DNA of 64,000 nt from Narthecium ossifragum (Eukaryota > Streptophyta > Magnoliopsida > Dioscoreales > Nartheciaceae). This document shows positions 32,812-41,420 of the stretch, piece after piece. The DNA is taken from contig OY986971.1 of NCBI GenBank assembly GCA_963920575.1, forward strand, positions 14,312,492 through 14,376,491, given 5' to 3'. The notes under the pieces are model-generated. The model had not been told where the DNA came from. It worked only from the letters and a program-made list of their open reading frames with translations, and made no database searches. The position numbers and the translations under genes were made by a program. Positions within the stretch are counted from its first letter, which is position 1. The number at the start of each line of letters is the position of its first letter.

Positions 32812-32860
32812 TCCGTTCCACCGACTGTGCGGTTCAGACCCTACTGGAAACTTCGCCATC

Positions 32861-34702
32861 ATGTACGGAGTATCCCAGGAGTGGTGGGAACATCAAATTA
32901 AGAGTCTGCAGGGCGAGGTAAATCTTGTTTCAACTTTGATGGAACGCCAAAGCAGAAATATGGAGCAGATCTCTCGTAGGTGGTCAACTATAGCACCGAG
33001 GATAATGATTGCAGAACCTGAGCCTGAGCCAACTCAGATTATGACTCCGGTTGTAATTTCGAGTCTGACTGAGACACCAGCAATCAATAAGGGAGAAGAG
33101 ATCCAGAAGCTAGTTGAGGAGCGACAACCGTCCGATTCTCAGATCGAATTGGAGCACCTGCTGTTGCAACCTCCTCTGCCAGATCAGGGTGAACACTTTC
33201 TACCACATTCTCATGATTTTTCCGGAATTTCTCCTATTTTTCCATATTTTTCCGGAATTTCCCCTGGGTTTCTCTCTCCTCCACGGAATCGGCTCGCCCC
33301 TGGCTCTAGCCGCGGCTCACCATCGGCTCATCCCCTTCCTTGGGATCGGCTCATCGTTCCGGCTCACAACCGACACCCATCGGCTCGTCCCCGAGCTGCC
33401 AACCCCAGGCCGCTCTCCGGTGTCTTCCTCTTCGCCCATCCATCGGGGAATCATCGGCGACCTTCCCCGAAGCCACCGTGGCCAACCACGTCGACGATTG
33501 AGGCCTGGTTCGCCGACATCCAACGCCGGCAAAATCCCCTGTTCCGGCCTCCTCCACTCCACCAAGATCCGAGGTTGATCCCAAGATCAAACCTCACGAG
33601 AAAGGTCCCAAGACCTTCCCGTACCTTATCCCGACGAGATCAAGCCCCGTCGCGGACTACAACACCGGCGATCACCGGCCACGAACTCCACCGCGCCGCC
33701 ACCTTCAGATCCGGTGCATCCGAGGCCCAATCCGACGATCAGACCGTACGGATGGAACCCCCTCGTCCCTACGAAGCCTCATGCGCCGTTGCCACTCTCC
33801 GACGAGCTCGTTTCGCCGTTGATCCAGCTCCGGCAGCTTCTCAGCCGTCCGATCAAGACTGCAACTTGATCCAGCCGTTTGATCAGCGTGATCTTCGATC
33901 CAGTGCTTCCGATCTTCGATCTGAACCTGATCCAAGAGTCCCCAGCAATCAGGACCATCCAGATCAACTCCAAGTGATCCAGATGCATCCTCAGCTGTTG
34001 ATCAAGCATTCAAAGGTTGATATGAGCCATCAAAGGAGCTACCCTCCTTATTCCAATGTCTCCTTCAATCTGATCAGATCTGATTATGATGGTAACACCG
34101 GTTTGGCTAAACTGACTCAAGTCCAGATTGACACCGGCAGAGCCAACCAAGTCAGACAGGTTTGGACCAGAGTACGACTCAGCACAGCTGAAGATTCAAC
34201 TTGGTTCAACCAATTCCAAGCCCAGACTAGTGCAGCAGAAGCATGGTCCAGCCATCTTCATTTCAGATTGGACCAAAGCCAGCTTGACCCAGATTCAAGC
34301 CAAGTCCCTGCACAGTTGATCAGACCATGGACATCAGATCCCATCCTATGGTCATGGGCAACTCTACTGATGGGACATGATGAGGATGATCCAGGAGAGC
34401 CATTGAAGATCATATTCCTGGAGCTACCTGAGCCGTCAGATCGACCGCCAGATGCTCATCCATCACTGCCACTGCTACCACTGGACCCGACAAGGGATCG
34501 ACCTGGTTTCTCCCCACCGAGTCCAGAACTACAGCAGCAAGTTGATTCGGTCCAGCCACATGGAGCCATCCTACCTGACCTGACTCTGGCCTTGAGGACA
34601 AGGCCAATTTTGAAGGAAGGGGGGGTGATACGAGTCGATCCGACTCGACCAACTGGACCCGAACCAAGAAGAGGAACCAAGCTGGTTCAACCTCTTTCCT
34701 AG
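32861..34702 (+). CDS. family B non-gag-pol ORF, intact, 613 residues
   Basis: The ATG at 32861 is the first after the primer site and is kept in the copies at 16514 and 47935. Residues 1-45 (MYGVSQEWWEHQIKSLQGEV) look coiled-coil. Residues 75-270 are rich in P, R, S and H. Residues 290-500 are polar and Q/D-rich with RFAVDPAPAASQPSDQD and STWFNQFQ. The block WSWATLLMGHDEDDPGEPLK at 497-516 is shared with A-n proteins. The stop lies 77 bases into the 3' LTR; the F copy stops at the same place. No capsid, knuckle, protease, RT, RNase H or integrase motif is visible. The frame is kept in three copies apart from a few lesions. A packaging or RNA-binding role is possible but unproven. Confidence 0.65.
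   Translation: MYGVSQEWWEHQIKSLQGEVNLVSTLMERQSRNMEQISRRWSTIAPRIMIAEPEPEPTQIMTPVVISSLTETPAINKGEEIQKLVEERQPSDSQIELEHLLLQPPLPDQGEHFLPHSHDFSGISPIFPYFSGISPGFLSPPRNRLAPGSSRGSPSAHPLPWDRLIVPAHNRHPSARPRAANPRPLSGVFLFAHPSGNHRRPSPKPPWPTTSTIEAWFADIQRRQNPLFRPPPLHQDPRLIPRSNLTRKVPRPSRTLSRRDQAPSRTTTPAITGHELHRAATFRSGASEAQSDDQTVRMEPPRPYEASCAVATLRRARFAVDPAPAASQPSDQDCNLIQPFDQRDLRSSASDLRSEPDPRVPSNQDHPDQLQVIQMHPQLLIKHSKVDMSHQRSYPPYSNVSFNLIRSDYDGNTGLAKLTQVQIDTGRANQVRQVWTRVRLSTAEDSTWFNQFQAQTSAAEAWSSHLHFRLDQSQLDPDSSQVPAQLIRPWTSDPILWSWATLLMGHDEDDPGEPLKIIFLELPEPSDRPPDAHPSLPLLPLDPTRDRPGFSPPSPELQQQVDSVQPHGAILPDLTLALRTRPILKEGGVIRVDPTRPTGPEPRRGTKLVQPLS
34588..34625 (+). promoter_or_regulatory. hairpin and polypurine tract, family B
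   Basis: GGCCTTGAGGACAAGGCC at 34588-34605, then GAAGGAAGGGGGGG at 34612-34625 next to the 3' LTR. Here the hairpin is read in a different codon frame from family A, so the base sequence rather than the peptide is conserved. Confidence 0.8.
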
Positions 34703-35939
34703 TTTGACTTGGACTTCACTAGTTCAAACTAGAGTATTTAATTAGTATTATTTATCATTAGTCTTTTATTAAGTCCTAGTTGATTGTTATGAATTAATTA
34801 AGAGTCCCTTTGAGTTAGGAAGTTGAGTTGAGTCAGAAACCTTATTACTTGCTAATCAAGCAAGGGGGTTTTTCTAGTGGATTAGGACTCTGTCAAGGTC
34901 TCTATAAAAGGACCTTAGTAGTTTGTATTAGGTTATGCATGATGCATCAGATGAATGATTAAGAGTAGTTGATAAGTTATCATAGGAGTAGAATATCATA
35001 GGAGTAGAAGTAAAGTAGATTCCACCAGATATCTACCAGAGATCCACCTTCTTCCCCGTCGGTCATCTTCTCCGCAGCCGGCATCGCCTTCACCTTCAAT
35101 TTCCTTCTCCCCGTCACTTTCTCTCTCCGCCATGTCAGCGACCCCACCGCCACGTCAGCGCCACATCAGCATCATCACTGTTCACCTTCTTCCTCCTCTA
35201 GAAACCCTAGCCTATACCCGACCTCCTCCTCTACCACGCTCTCCGGTCACCCCCGCCACTGTCCAAGGCCTCCACCCACTTCCTTGAGAACCCACGACCC
35301 CGATCCACGCCACAGCCGCTGTCTCCCTCGACTCCGGTGAACCCCCACGGCAACCCAACACCTCAGCCGTTCCACCTCTAAACCCCGCCGGCGATTCTTC
35401 AGATCCGCCGCCCCTATCGCACCTCGGTCCAATCCGGACCGTTGGATAGCTTCCCCTCCGTCAGGCGACCCTACCGCCGGTATCTCGACCATCGGAACCC
35501 CGTCCACGCCGGAGATCCATCACCGGCGGTTTCCCTCCATCGGATCCATCCAACCAGCCAAACCAAGTTGACTCAGTCAACTTGACCCGGTCAACTTCCC
35601 TTCTTACTCAATTGGTCCAGACTTGATTCAATCAGCCCAGTCCACTTAAACCAACCTGATTCAGCTAGCCTAGACTAATTCAATCCAGCCACTTAGCCCA
35701 CTTAATTGGTTCAGCCGAGCCACTTAGTCTGGATCCAGCCCAATCCAACTTGATCAGCTTGATCCAGATTACTTCAGACTTGACCCAGTCAAGTCCCATC
35801 CAATCAGCTTCAGCCAGATCCGATCTAGCTATCCAGATTCAGTCCATTGGACTCAAATCAAGTCCGATCAGGCCGATTCTGATCGATTGGAGCAGTAGAG
35901 ACCCATTACGAGAGGATCACGAGTAGACCGCTCGTAACA
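34626..35939 (+). repeat. family B 3' LTR (intact-ORF copy)
   Basis: 1314 bp, TGATACGAGTCG to CTCGTAACA. TATA near 34900-34911. Nearly identical to the 5' LTR. Confidence 0.9.
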
Positions 35940-36337
35940 CGCGTTAGGTCGAGGGCTTGGCTTGGTTGGTGTTGGCCCGGTTGGCATTGGGCTGCGATTG
36001 GTTGATCGTATCGCTGTTTTTGGACCCCAAGGGCAATTTGGTAAATTACGCCTTGGTGGTTGGTTTCACACCCGCATAGTGCACACAGCCTTGATTGATG
36101 TACGTGATTGAATAGATCCAGTAGGAGTGTTTGGGATCGACAGATCCGGACGAGATTGCGAAGAGATATCGCAATTTGGAGTTTAATCGGATTCGGTCCG
36201 ATTAAATTGACTAAACTAGGTTGGTTCAGCCACTTAAGTGGCTTAACCCTCTATTCTCTCTCCCTTTCTTTATTTTCCCTTTTTCTTTTCTTTTCCCTCT
36301 CCCTTCCCCTGCCTTCCCCGTGCCCGACCTGCCTCCC

Positions 36338-37715
36338 TGATACGATGCACCTTCTCAAGGGCTTTCGTACCGGGTCTCTTGCCTTATCTCAGATCCTCTT
36401 TAGCCAAATCTATGGCTAGGTCGAGAGATACCTTTAGGGTTTTAGGAGAAGGACCCTAGGTATTCGACGAGGAAGGCGAAGACTAGAGGAGGAGACGGAT
36501 GAGAAGATGGATACCTTGCAGCTCCTCTAGGGTTGGCTGGCTTCTCTTGGAGATCCAAGCCTTGGAGAATGTGGTGGAGGGAAGCACGGCAGCCAAGGGG
36601 ATGCCGGTGATGGGGACGTGCACTGTAGATGGCAGCGGTGGACGGCAATGGATGGTGGCCGGCTGGTGGAGAAAGAATCCGGCAGTAGAGAGAGATGAAG
36701 GTGGCTGGTGGGTTGTGGAATTAGGGTTACAGCTACTCCTATATTACTTCTACTCCTAAGATTTATCTCTACTAAATAATAACTCTCATAAATTCGTCCA
36801 TGCATAATTACAAGCTATGGAGGTCCTTTTATAGAGGCCTCAAGAGAGTTCTACTCCAACTAGAGAACTACCTTGCTTTAATCAGCAAGTAACCATACTT
36901 TCCTACTAAGACTCAATCATAACTCAAACTTCCTGATTACTAGGACTCTTAATAGGAACTAATAAAGCAAATCATAAACTGAACTCAAACTAGGAAACTG
37001 ACTCAATCAAGATAATTACTAACTAGGAAATCATCTAAGTAAGCAAACCAGCTAGGAATAGGATTCCTTTGGCTGGCTGAGCTTAGAACGCCCAAAGGGA
37101 CTTGGGTGCAGCCAACTCCTTGGCGTGGGCCCATCCAAGCAAGGACGTGGGTCCCTTCTTGGAATGGCTCGGTTCGACCTCGTATCATCAAACTTCCTAA
37201 TTACTAGGACTCTTAATAGGAACTAATAAAGCAAATCATAAACTGAACTCAAACTAGGAAACTGACTCAATCAAGATAATTACTAACTAGGAAATCATCT
37301 AAGTAAGCAAACCAGCTAGGAATAGGATTCCTTTGGCTGGCTGAGCTTAGAACGCCCAAAGGGACTTGGGTGCAGCCAACTCTTTGGCGTGGGCCCATCC
37401 AAGCAAGGACGTGGGTCCCTTCTTGGAATGGCTCGGTTCGACCTCGTATCATCAAACTTCCTGATTACTAGGACTCTTAATAGGAACTAATAAAGCAAAT
37501 CATAAACTGAACTCAAACTAGGAAACTGACTCAATCAAGATAATTACTAACTAGGAAATCATCTAAGTAAGCAAACCAGCTAGGAATAGGATTCCTTTGG
37601 CTGGCTGAGCTTAGAACGCCCAAAGGGACTTGCGTGCAGCCAACTCCTTGGCGTGGGCCCATCCAAGCAAGGACGTGGGTCCCTTCTTGGAATGGCTCGG
37701 TTCGACCTCGTATCA
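36338..37715 (-). repeat. 3' LTR of A-n copy 3 with three 264-bp units
   Basis: 1378 bp. The units at 36924-37187, 37188-37451 and 37452-37715 each end CCTCGTATCA, so the U3 start of the LTR is repeated three times head to tail. Confidence 0.92.
36924..37715 (-). repeat. 264-bp tandem triplication of the U3 end
   Basis: The units differ by only a few bases (for instance CTAATTACT against CTGATTACT). The matching 5' LTR has two units (40806-41069, 41070-41333). Confidence 0.93.
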
Positions 37716-37753
37716 TCCCTCCTCCCTTCGAAATTGGCCTTGTCCTCAAGGCC
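37716..37753 (-). promoter_or_regulatory. polypurine tract and hairpin, A-n copy 3
   Basis: 37716-37730 is CGAAGGGAGGAGGGA on the minus strand. 37736-37753 is the perfect GGCCTTG/CAAGGCC hairpin. Confidence 0.8.
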
Positions 37754-37856
37754 TGAATGTGATAAGGAAAGAGGGCTCTTCTCTTTCTCGAACCGGAGTG
37801 ATGTGGCTGGACCGCAACTGTTGCTCTGTACTCGGCGGTGAGAATCCCGGTCTGGC

Positions 37857-40157
37857 TCATGGTGGATCTAATGGTATCCGAAGCGGCGAGTCAGGGAGCC
37901 ATGCTGCCGGTCTGGAAGAAGGGAACTGAAGCGCCGGTGGATCTGGGGGTCGCTGGAACTCCAAGAAGTAGATGGCAGCTACAGATAGGTGGTTGTGCAT
38001 AGTCATTGTCGGTCGTCCGGGATCGAAGACTAGATCAACTCGAATCGAGTCCTTCCAAGGTGGAAGTAGACCCAATAGGGCAGCTGAATACAATCGAGTG
38101 CAGTTGAGCTTGGATATATCTCTGCTTTTCTCGAAGGGGATCATCAGGGCTCTGGCTTCAACATCAATCCTCATAGTCAGAGTCGACAAAGTCGTTCTGA
38201 AACTTCGAGTGGTGGATGGATGCTGGGCGATGCTCTTGGATCTGATCAGTTGGAAGATGGCAACCGAATAAGGAGGGTAGCTCCTTGGATAGCTCAGATC
38301 AGTTGGGGGATGCCTGATCAACTGAAGATGCGTAGGAAACATCTGGATCTGATCTGGTGGAAGTCTGAAATCAAGCTTGATCAAGTCGGATTGGCTGAGC
38401 TTGTTTGAACTTGGTGGGCTTGGATCAGATCTGACTTGGTCGAATTTGAGTGAATCCAATTGATCCGGACTTCCCTTGAACTGGTCTGGATCTGGGCTTG
38501 ATCGGATTTGGTTGGTGTAGCCAAATCTGGTTGTGCCTGGATTGAATCTGTCCAAGTATTGTAAGCTGGAGTCTGACTCGATCGAGTGTGGAAGATGGAG
38601 TCGGACGATCAGGTTCAAACGGTGGTGATTTGATCTGATCTGATCTGATGGTTGAGATCTGTCCAGTGCTTGAAGAAGCTTGGGATTGGATTGAGATCTG
38701 GCAGCTGGAGGTGGCCGGAACTCAATTGCTTGTGAGGGAAGCTCGTCGGAGTTTACATCCCATGGGGAAGAGGTAGTGAGAGGATGGGGGTTTGATACGG
38801 TTGGCGGATCTGGAGGGGGTTTGGGGTCGGCCTCGGTAAGGATACGGGAAGGGTCAGGAGGTTTAGGGGACGGTCTTTGGTGGCTTGAGAGATCCTTCAG
38901 TGGGCCATGGAAGGAGGTTATGGTAGGATGAGGGGCAGGTAGGCAGTGATTACCTTGGGGGTTGCTGCCGGAGTTGAAGGAGATGGATTTGGGAGCCGGC
39001 TGATTTGGGGATGGAACGGGGTAGTAATGAGGAGGGCCTTGGTGGGGGTTACATGGTACGGGGAGGGCATGAACTGAGGTAAGGTCGGTGGCTGCAGTTT
39101 TGTGGACTTCGGGTAGATTGCCGGAGATGACAATCGGCTGTAGGACTGGAGAACGGGGGGCCGTGGGTTGGTAGGGGGAAAGAGGGTGGCCTTGATTAGT
39201 GGTGGGGGCTGCCGAGGAGGAGTAGGGAGAGTTGCTGGTCGTGGAATGTGGTGTGGTTGGGTGAGGGGGCAGCGGGTGTTGTTCATGGTTTTGGTCATGG
39301 GGCAGCTCATGGGTAGGTGGAGTATGAGGAGTCCTAATCCCTGTAGAGCTGGGTTTATGTTTTGCAATCCAAGTTGCAGCTAGAATGGGATTTTCTTTGG
39401 AAATCTGAACTCTGGTAGGGCTTGACTGATTTGTAGGAGAATATCGTTGGATCATTGCTTCCCATTGTTCTACTGAAGGGTAAGGCAAAGGGATCCAACT
39501 CTGGACAGCTTCCTTCCATTGTTCAGCTGTAGGGTAAGCCGTACTCCGAGTTTGACTAGGATTCCTAGTTGGAGTAGGATTTGCAATCCTAGTTCCAGTA
39601 GGATCTTGAGTCCAAGTCGTACTCTGAGTTTGACTCGAATTCTTAGTTGGAGTAGGATTTGAAATCCTAGTTCCAGTAGGATTTGGAGTCCAAGTTGTAC
39701 TCAAATAGCCATTGGTGTTTGTAGGTTTGGGTTGGTTGTAGGGAGTAGGTAATGGTTGATACGGTGGTGATGGATTGTAGGGAAGACTAGGGTTGGACGG
39801 TGCGTAGGGAGGTGGCATAGGCTGCTGGTATGGTGGCGGAGAAAGGGTAGTGGGGCCAGGTATGGGTGAGGGATGGATAGAGGGCTCAAGGTTTGGATAC
39901 TGGCTCGGTTCATAGGCAGGTTGGATGTGAGGTGGGTAATAGTAGGCTTGTGGAAGAATTGGGTTGTAGGCTGCATAGGGTGGAGGTTGGGTAGGGTTAG
40001 GGTTCTGTAGGGATGATGATGGAGGTAAAGGATAATGATGTGGAAGAGGGATTCGACCAGGTATAGGAGTAGGTCTGGTCGGATGAACAGTGATCCGTGT
40101 AGGGTTTGAGCAATTCACGGTATAACTAGGGTTTTGGCCAGGTACTCTTCCTGCCAT
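37857..40157 (-). CDS. A-n proline-rich ORF, intact, 766 residues
   Basis: The ATG at 40157 (MAGRVPGQNPSY) is chosen because it is kept in copy 1 and, as MAG, in family A Gag. Residues 1-150 are proline/tyrosine-rich and resemble the linker of family A Gag (PPYQQPMPPPYAP, YYPPHIQPAYE). Residues 152-205 hold two 26-residue repeats of the form TWTPNPTGTRISNPTP. The middle is P/S/T/H-rich. The C-terminal 90 residues include GLLPPWKDSIRVDLVFD and AIYFLEFQRPPDPP, shared with copies 1 and 4. There is no capsid, zinc knuckle or enzyme motif. It may derive from the Gag linker plus unrelated sequence. Function unknown; an uninterrupted 2.3-kb frame argues for some past selection or a recent origin. 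Confidence 0.65.
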   Translation of the reverse strand: MAGRVPGQNPSYTVNCSNPTRITVHPTRPTPIPGRIPLPHHYPLPPSSSLQNPNPTQPPPYAAYNPILPQAYYYPPHIQPAYEPSQYPNLEPSIHPSPIPGPTTLSPPPYQQPMPPPYAPSNPSLPYNPSPPYQPLPTPYNQPKPTNTNGYLSTTWTPNPTGTRISNPTPTKNSSQTQSTTWTQDPTGTRIANPTPTRNPSQTRSTAYPTAEQWKEAVQSWIPLPYPSVEQWEAMIQRYSPTNQSSPTRVQISKENPILAATWIAKHKPSSTGIRTPHTPPTHELPHDQNHEQHPLPPHPTTPHSTTSNSPYSSSAAPTTNQGHPLSPYQPTAPRSPVLQPIVISGNLPEVHKTAATDLTSVHALPVPCNPHQGPPHYYPVPSPNQPAPKSISFNSGSNPQGNHCLPAPHPTITSFHGPLKDLSSHQRPSPKPPDPSRILTEADPKPPPDPPTVSNPHPLTTSSPWDVNSDELPSQAIEFRPPPAARSQSNPKLLQALDRSQPSDQIRSNHHRLNLIVRLHLPHSIESDSSLQYLDRFNPGTTRFGYTNQIRSSPDPDQFKGSPDQLDSLKFDQVRSDPSPPSSNKLSQSDLIKLDFRLPPDQIQMFPTHLQLIRHPPTDLSYPRSYPPYSVAIFQLIRSKSIAQHPSTTRSFRTTLSTLTMRIDVEARALMIPFEKSRDISKLNCTRLYSAALLGLLPPWKDSIRVDLVFDPGRPTMTMHNHLSVAAIYFLEFQRPPDPPALQFPSSRPAAWLPDSPLRIPLDPP

Positions 40158-40204
40158 GTGGACTCCTTCGGAAGGATTCTGGACGGCACAGGTAAGAGGA
40201 AAGA

Positions 40205-40216
40205 GCTCTGATGCCA
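40205..40216 (-). promoter_or_regulatory. primer binding site variant
   Basis: Minus strand TGGCATCAGAGC, the same variant as in A-n copy 1, three bases from the LTR. Confidence 0.82.
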
Positions 40217-40219
40217 AGT

Positions 40220-41333
40220 TGATACGATGCACCTTCTCAAGGGCTTTCGTACCGGGTCTCTTGCCTTATCTCAGATCCTCTTTAGCCAAATCTATGGCTA
40301 GGTCGAGAGATACCTTTAGGGTTTTAGGAGAAGGACCCTAGGTATTCGACGAGGAAGGCGAAGACTAGAGGAGGAGACGGATGAGAAGATGGATACCTTG
40401 CAGCTCCTCTAGGGTTGGCTGGCTTCTCTTGGAGATCCAAGCCTTGGAGAATGTGGTGGAGGGAAGCACGGCAGCCAAGGGGATGCCGGTGATGGGGACA
40501 TGCACTGTAGATGGCAGCGGTGGACGGCAATGGATGGTGGCCGGCTGGTGGAGAAAGAATCCGGCAGTAGAGAGAGATGAAGGTGGCTGGTGGGTTGTGG
40601 AATTAGGGTTACAGCTACTCCTATATTACTTCTACTCCTAAGATTTATCTCTACTAAATAATAACTCTCATAAATTCGTCCATGCATAATTACAAGCTAT
40701 GGAGGTCCTTTTATAGAGGCCTCAAGAGAGTTCTACTCCAACTAGAGAACTACCTTGCTTTAATCAGCAAGTAACCATACTTTCCTACTAAGACTCAATC
40801 ATAACTCAAACTTCCTGATTACTAGGACTCTTAATAGGAACTAATAAAGCAAATCATAAACTGAACTCAAACTAGGAAACTGACTCAATCAAGATAATTA
40901 CTAACTAGGAAATCATCTAAGTAAGCAAACCAGCTAGGAATAGGATTCCTTTGGCTGGCTGAGCTTAGAACGCCCAAAGGGACTTGGGTGCAGCCAACTC
41001 CTTGGCGTGGGCCCATCCAAGAAAGGACGTGGGTCCCTTCTTGGAATGGCTCGGTTCGACCTCGTATCATCAAACTTCCTGATTACTAGGACTCTTAATA
41101 GGAACTAATAAAGCAAATCATAAACTGAACTCAAACTAGGAAACTGACTCAATCAAGATAATGACTAACTAGGAAATCATCTAAGTAAGCAAACCAGCTA
41201 GGAATAGGATTCCTTTGGCTGGCTGAGCTTAGAACGCCCAAAGGGACTTGGGTGCAGCCAACTCCTTGGCGTGGGCCCATCCAAGCAAGGACGTGGGTCC
41301 CTTCTTGGAATGGCTCGGTTCGACCTCGTATCA
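40220..41333 (-). repeat. 5' LTR of A-n copy 3 with two 264-bp units
   Basis: 1114 bp, TGATACGATG to CCTCGTATCA. TATA at 40707-40718 (minus strand CTCTATAAAAGG). Confidence 0.92.
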
Positions 41334-41420
41334 CTCCCTTTTCTTCTCTTCCGCTCGCTACCACGTCGGCCGGCCTTCCTCCTCCTTCGGAGCTCCTTCG
41401 CCATCACCGCCGACCACATC

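Larger units (their letters stand above)
31486..35939 (+). mobile_element. family B element with intact ORF (no matching TSD)
   Basis: LTRs 31486-32796 and 34626-35939 differ at only a few percent of sites by eye. Primer site, one long ORF, hairpin and polypurine tract are all present. Left flank CCAAC and right flank CGCGT do not match, and the first LTR base is C rather than T. The ends may come from two B insertions joined by recombination. Confidence 0.88.
36338..41333 (-). mobile_element. A-n element, copy 3, intact ORF (TSD CTCCC)
   Basis: Exact CTCCC at 36333-36337 and 41334-41338. LTRs 36338-37715 and 40220-41333 differ by exactly one 264-bp unit. Primer site, long ORF, hairpin and polypurine tract are present. 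It is inserted in the Del-like solo LTR. Confidence 0.93.

Noticed and set aside
33114..33578. Alternative plus-strand frame inside the family B ORF region
   Set aside because: It overlaps the 613-codon frame that is kept in other B copies; the alternative frame is not.
36924..37715. Tandem 264-bp repeats as satellite DNA
   Set aside because: Only three copies, each ending in an LTR terminus, within one TSD-defined element.
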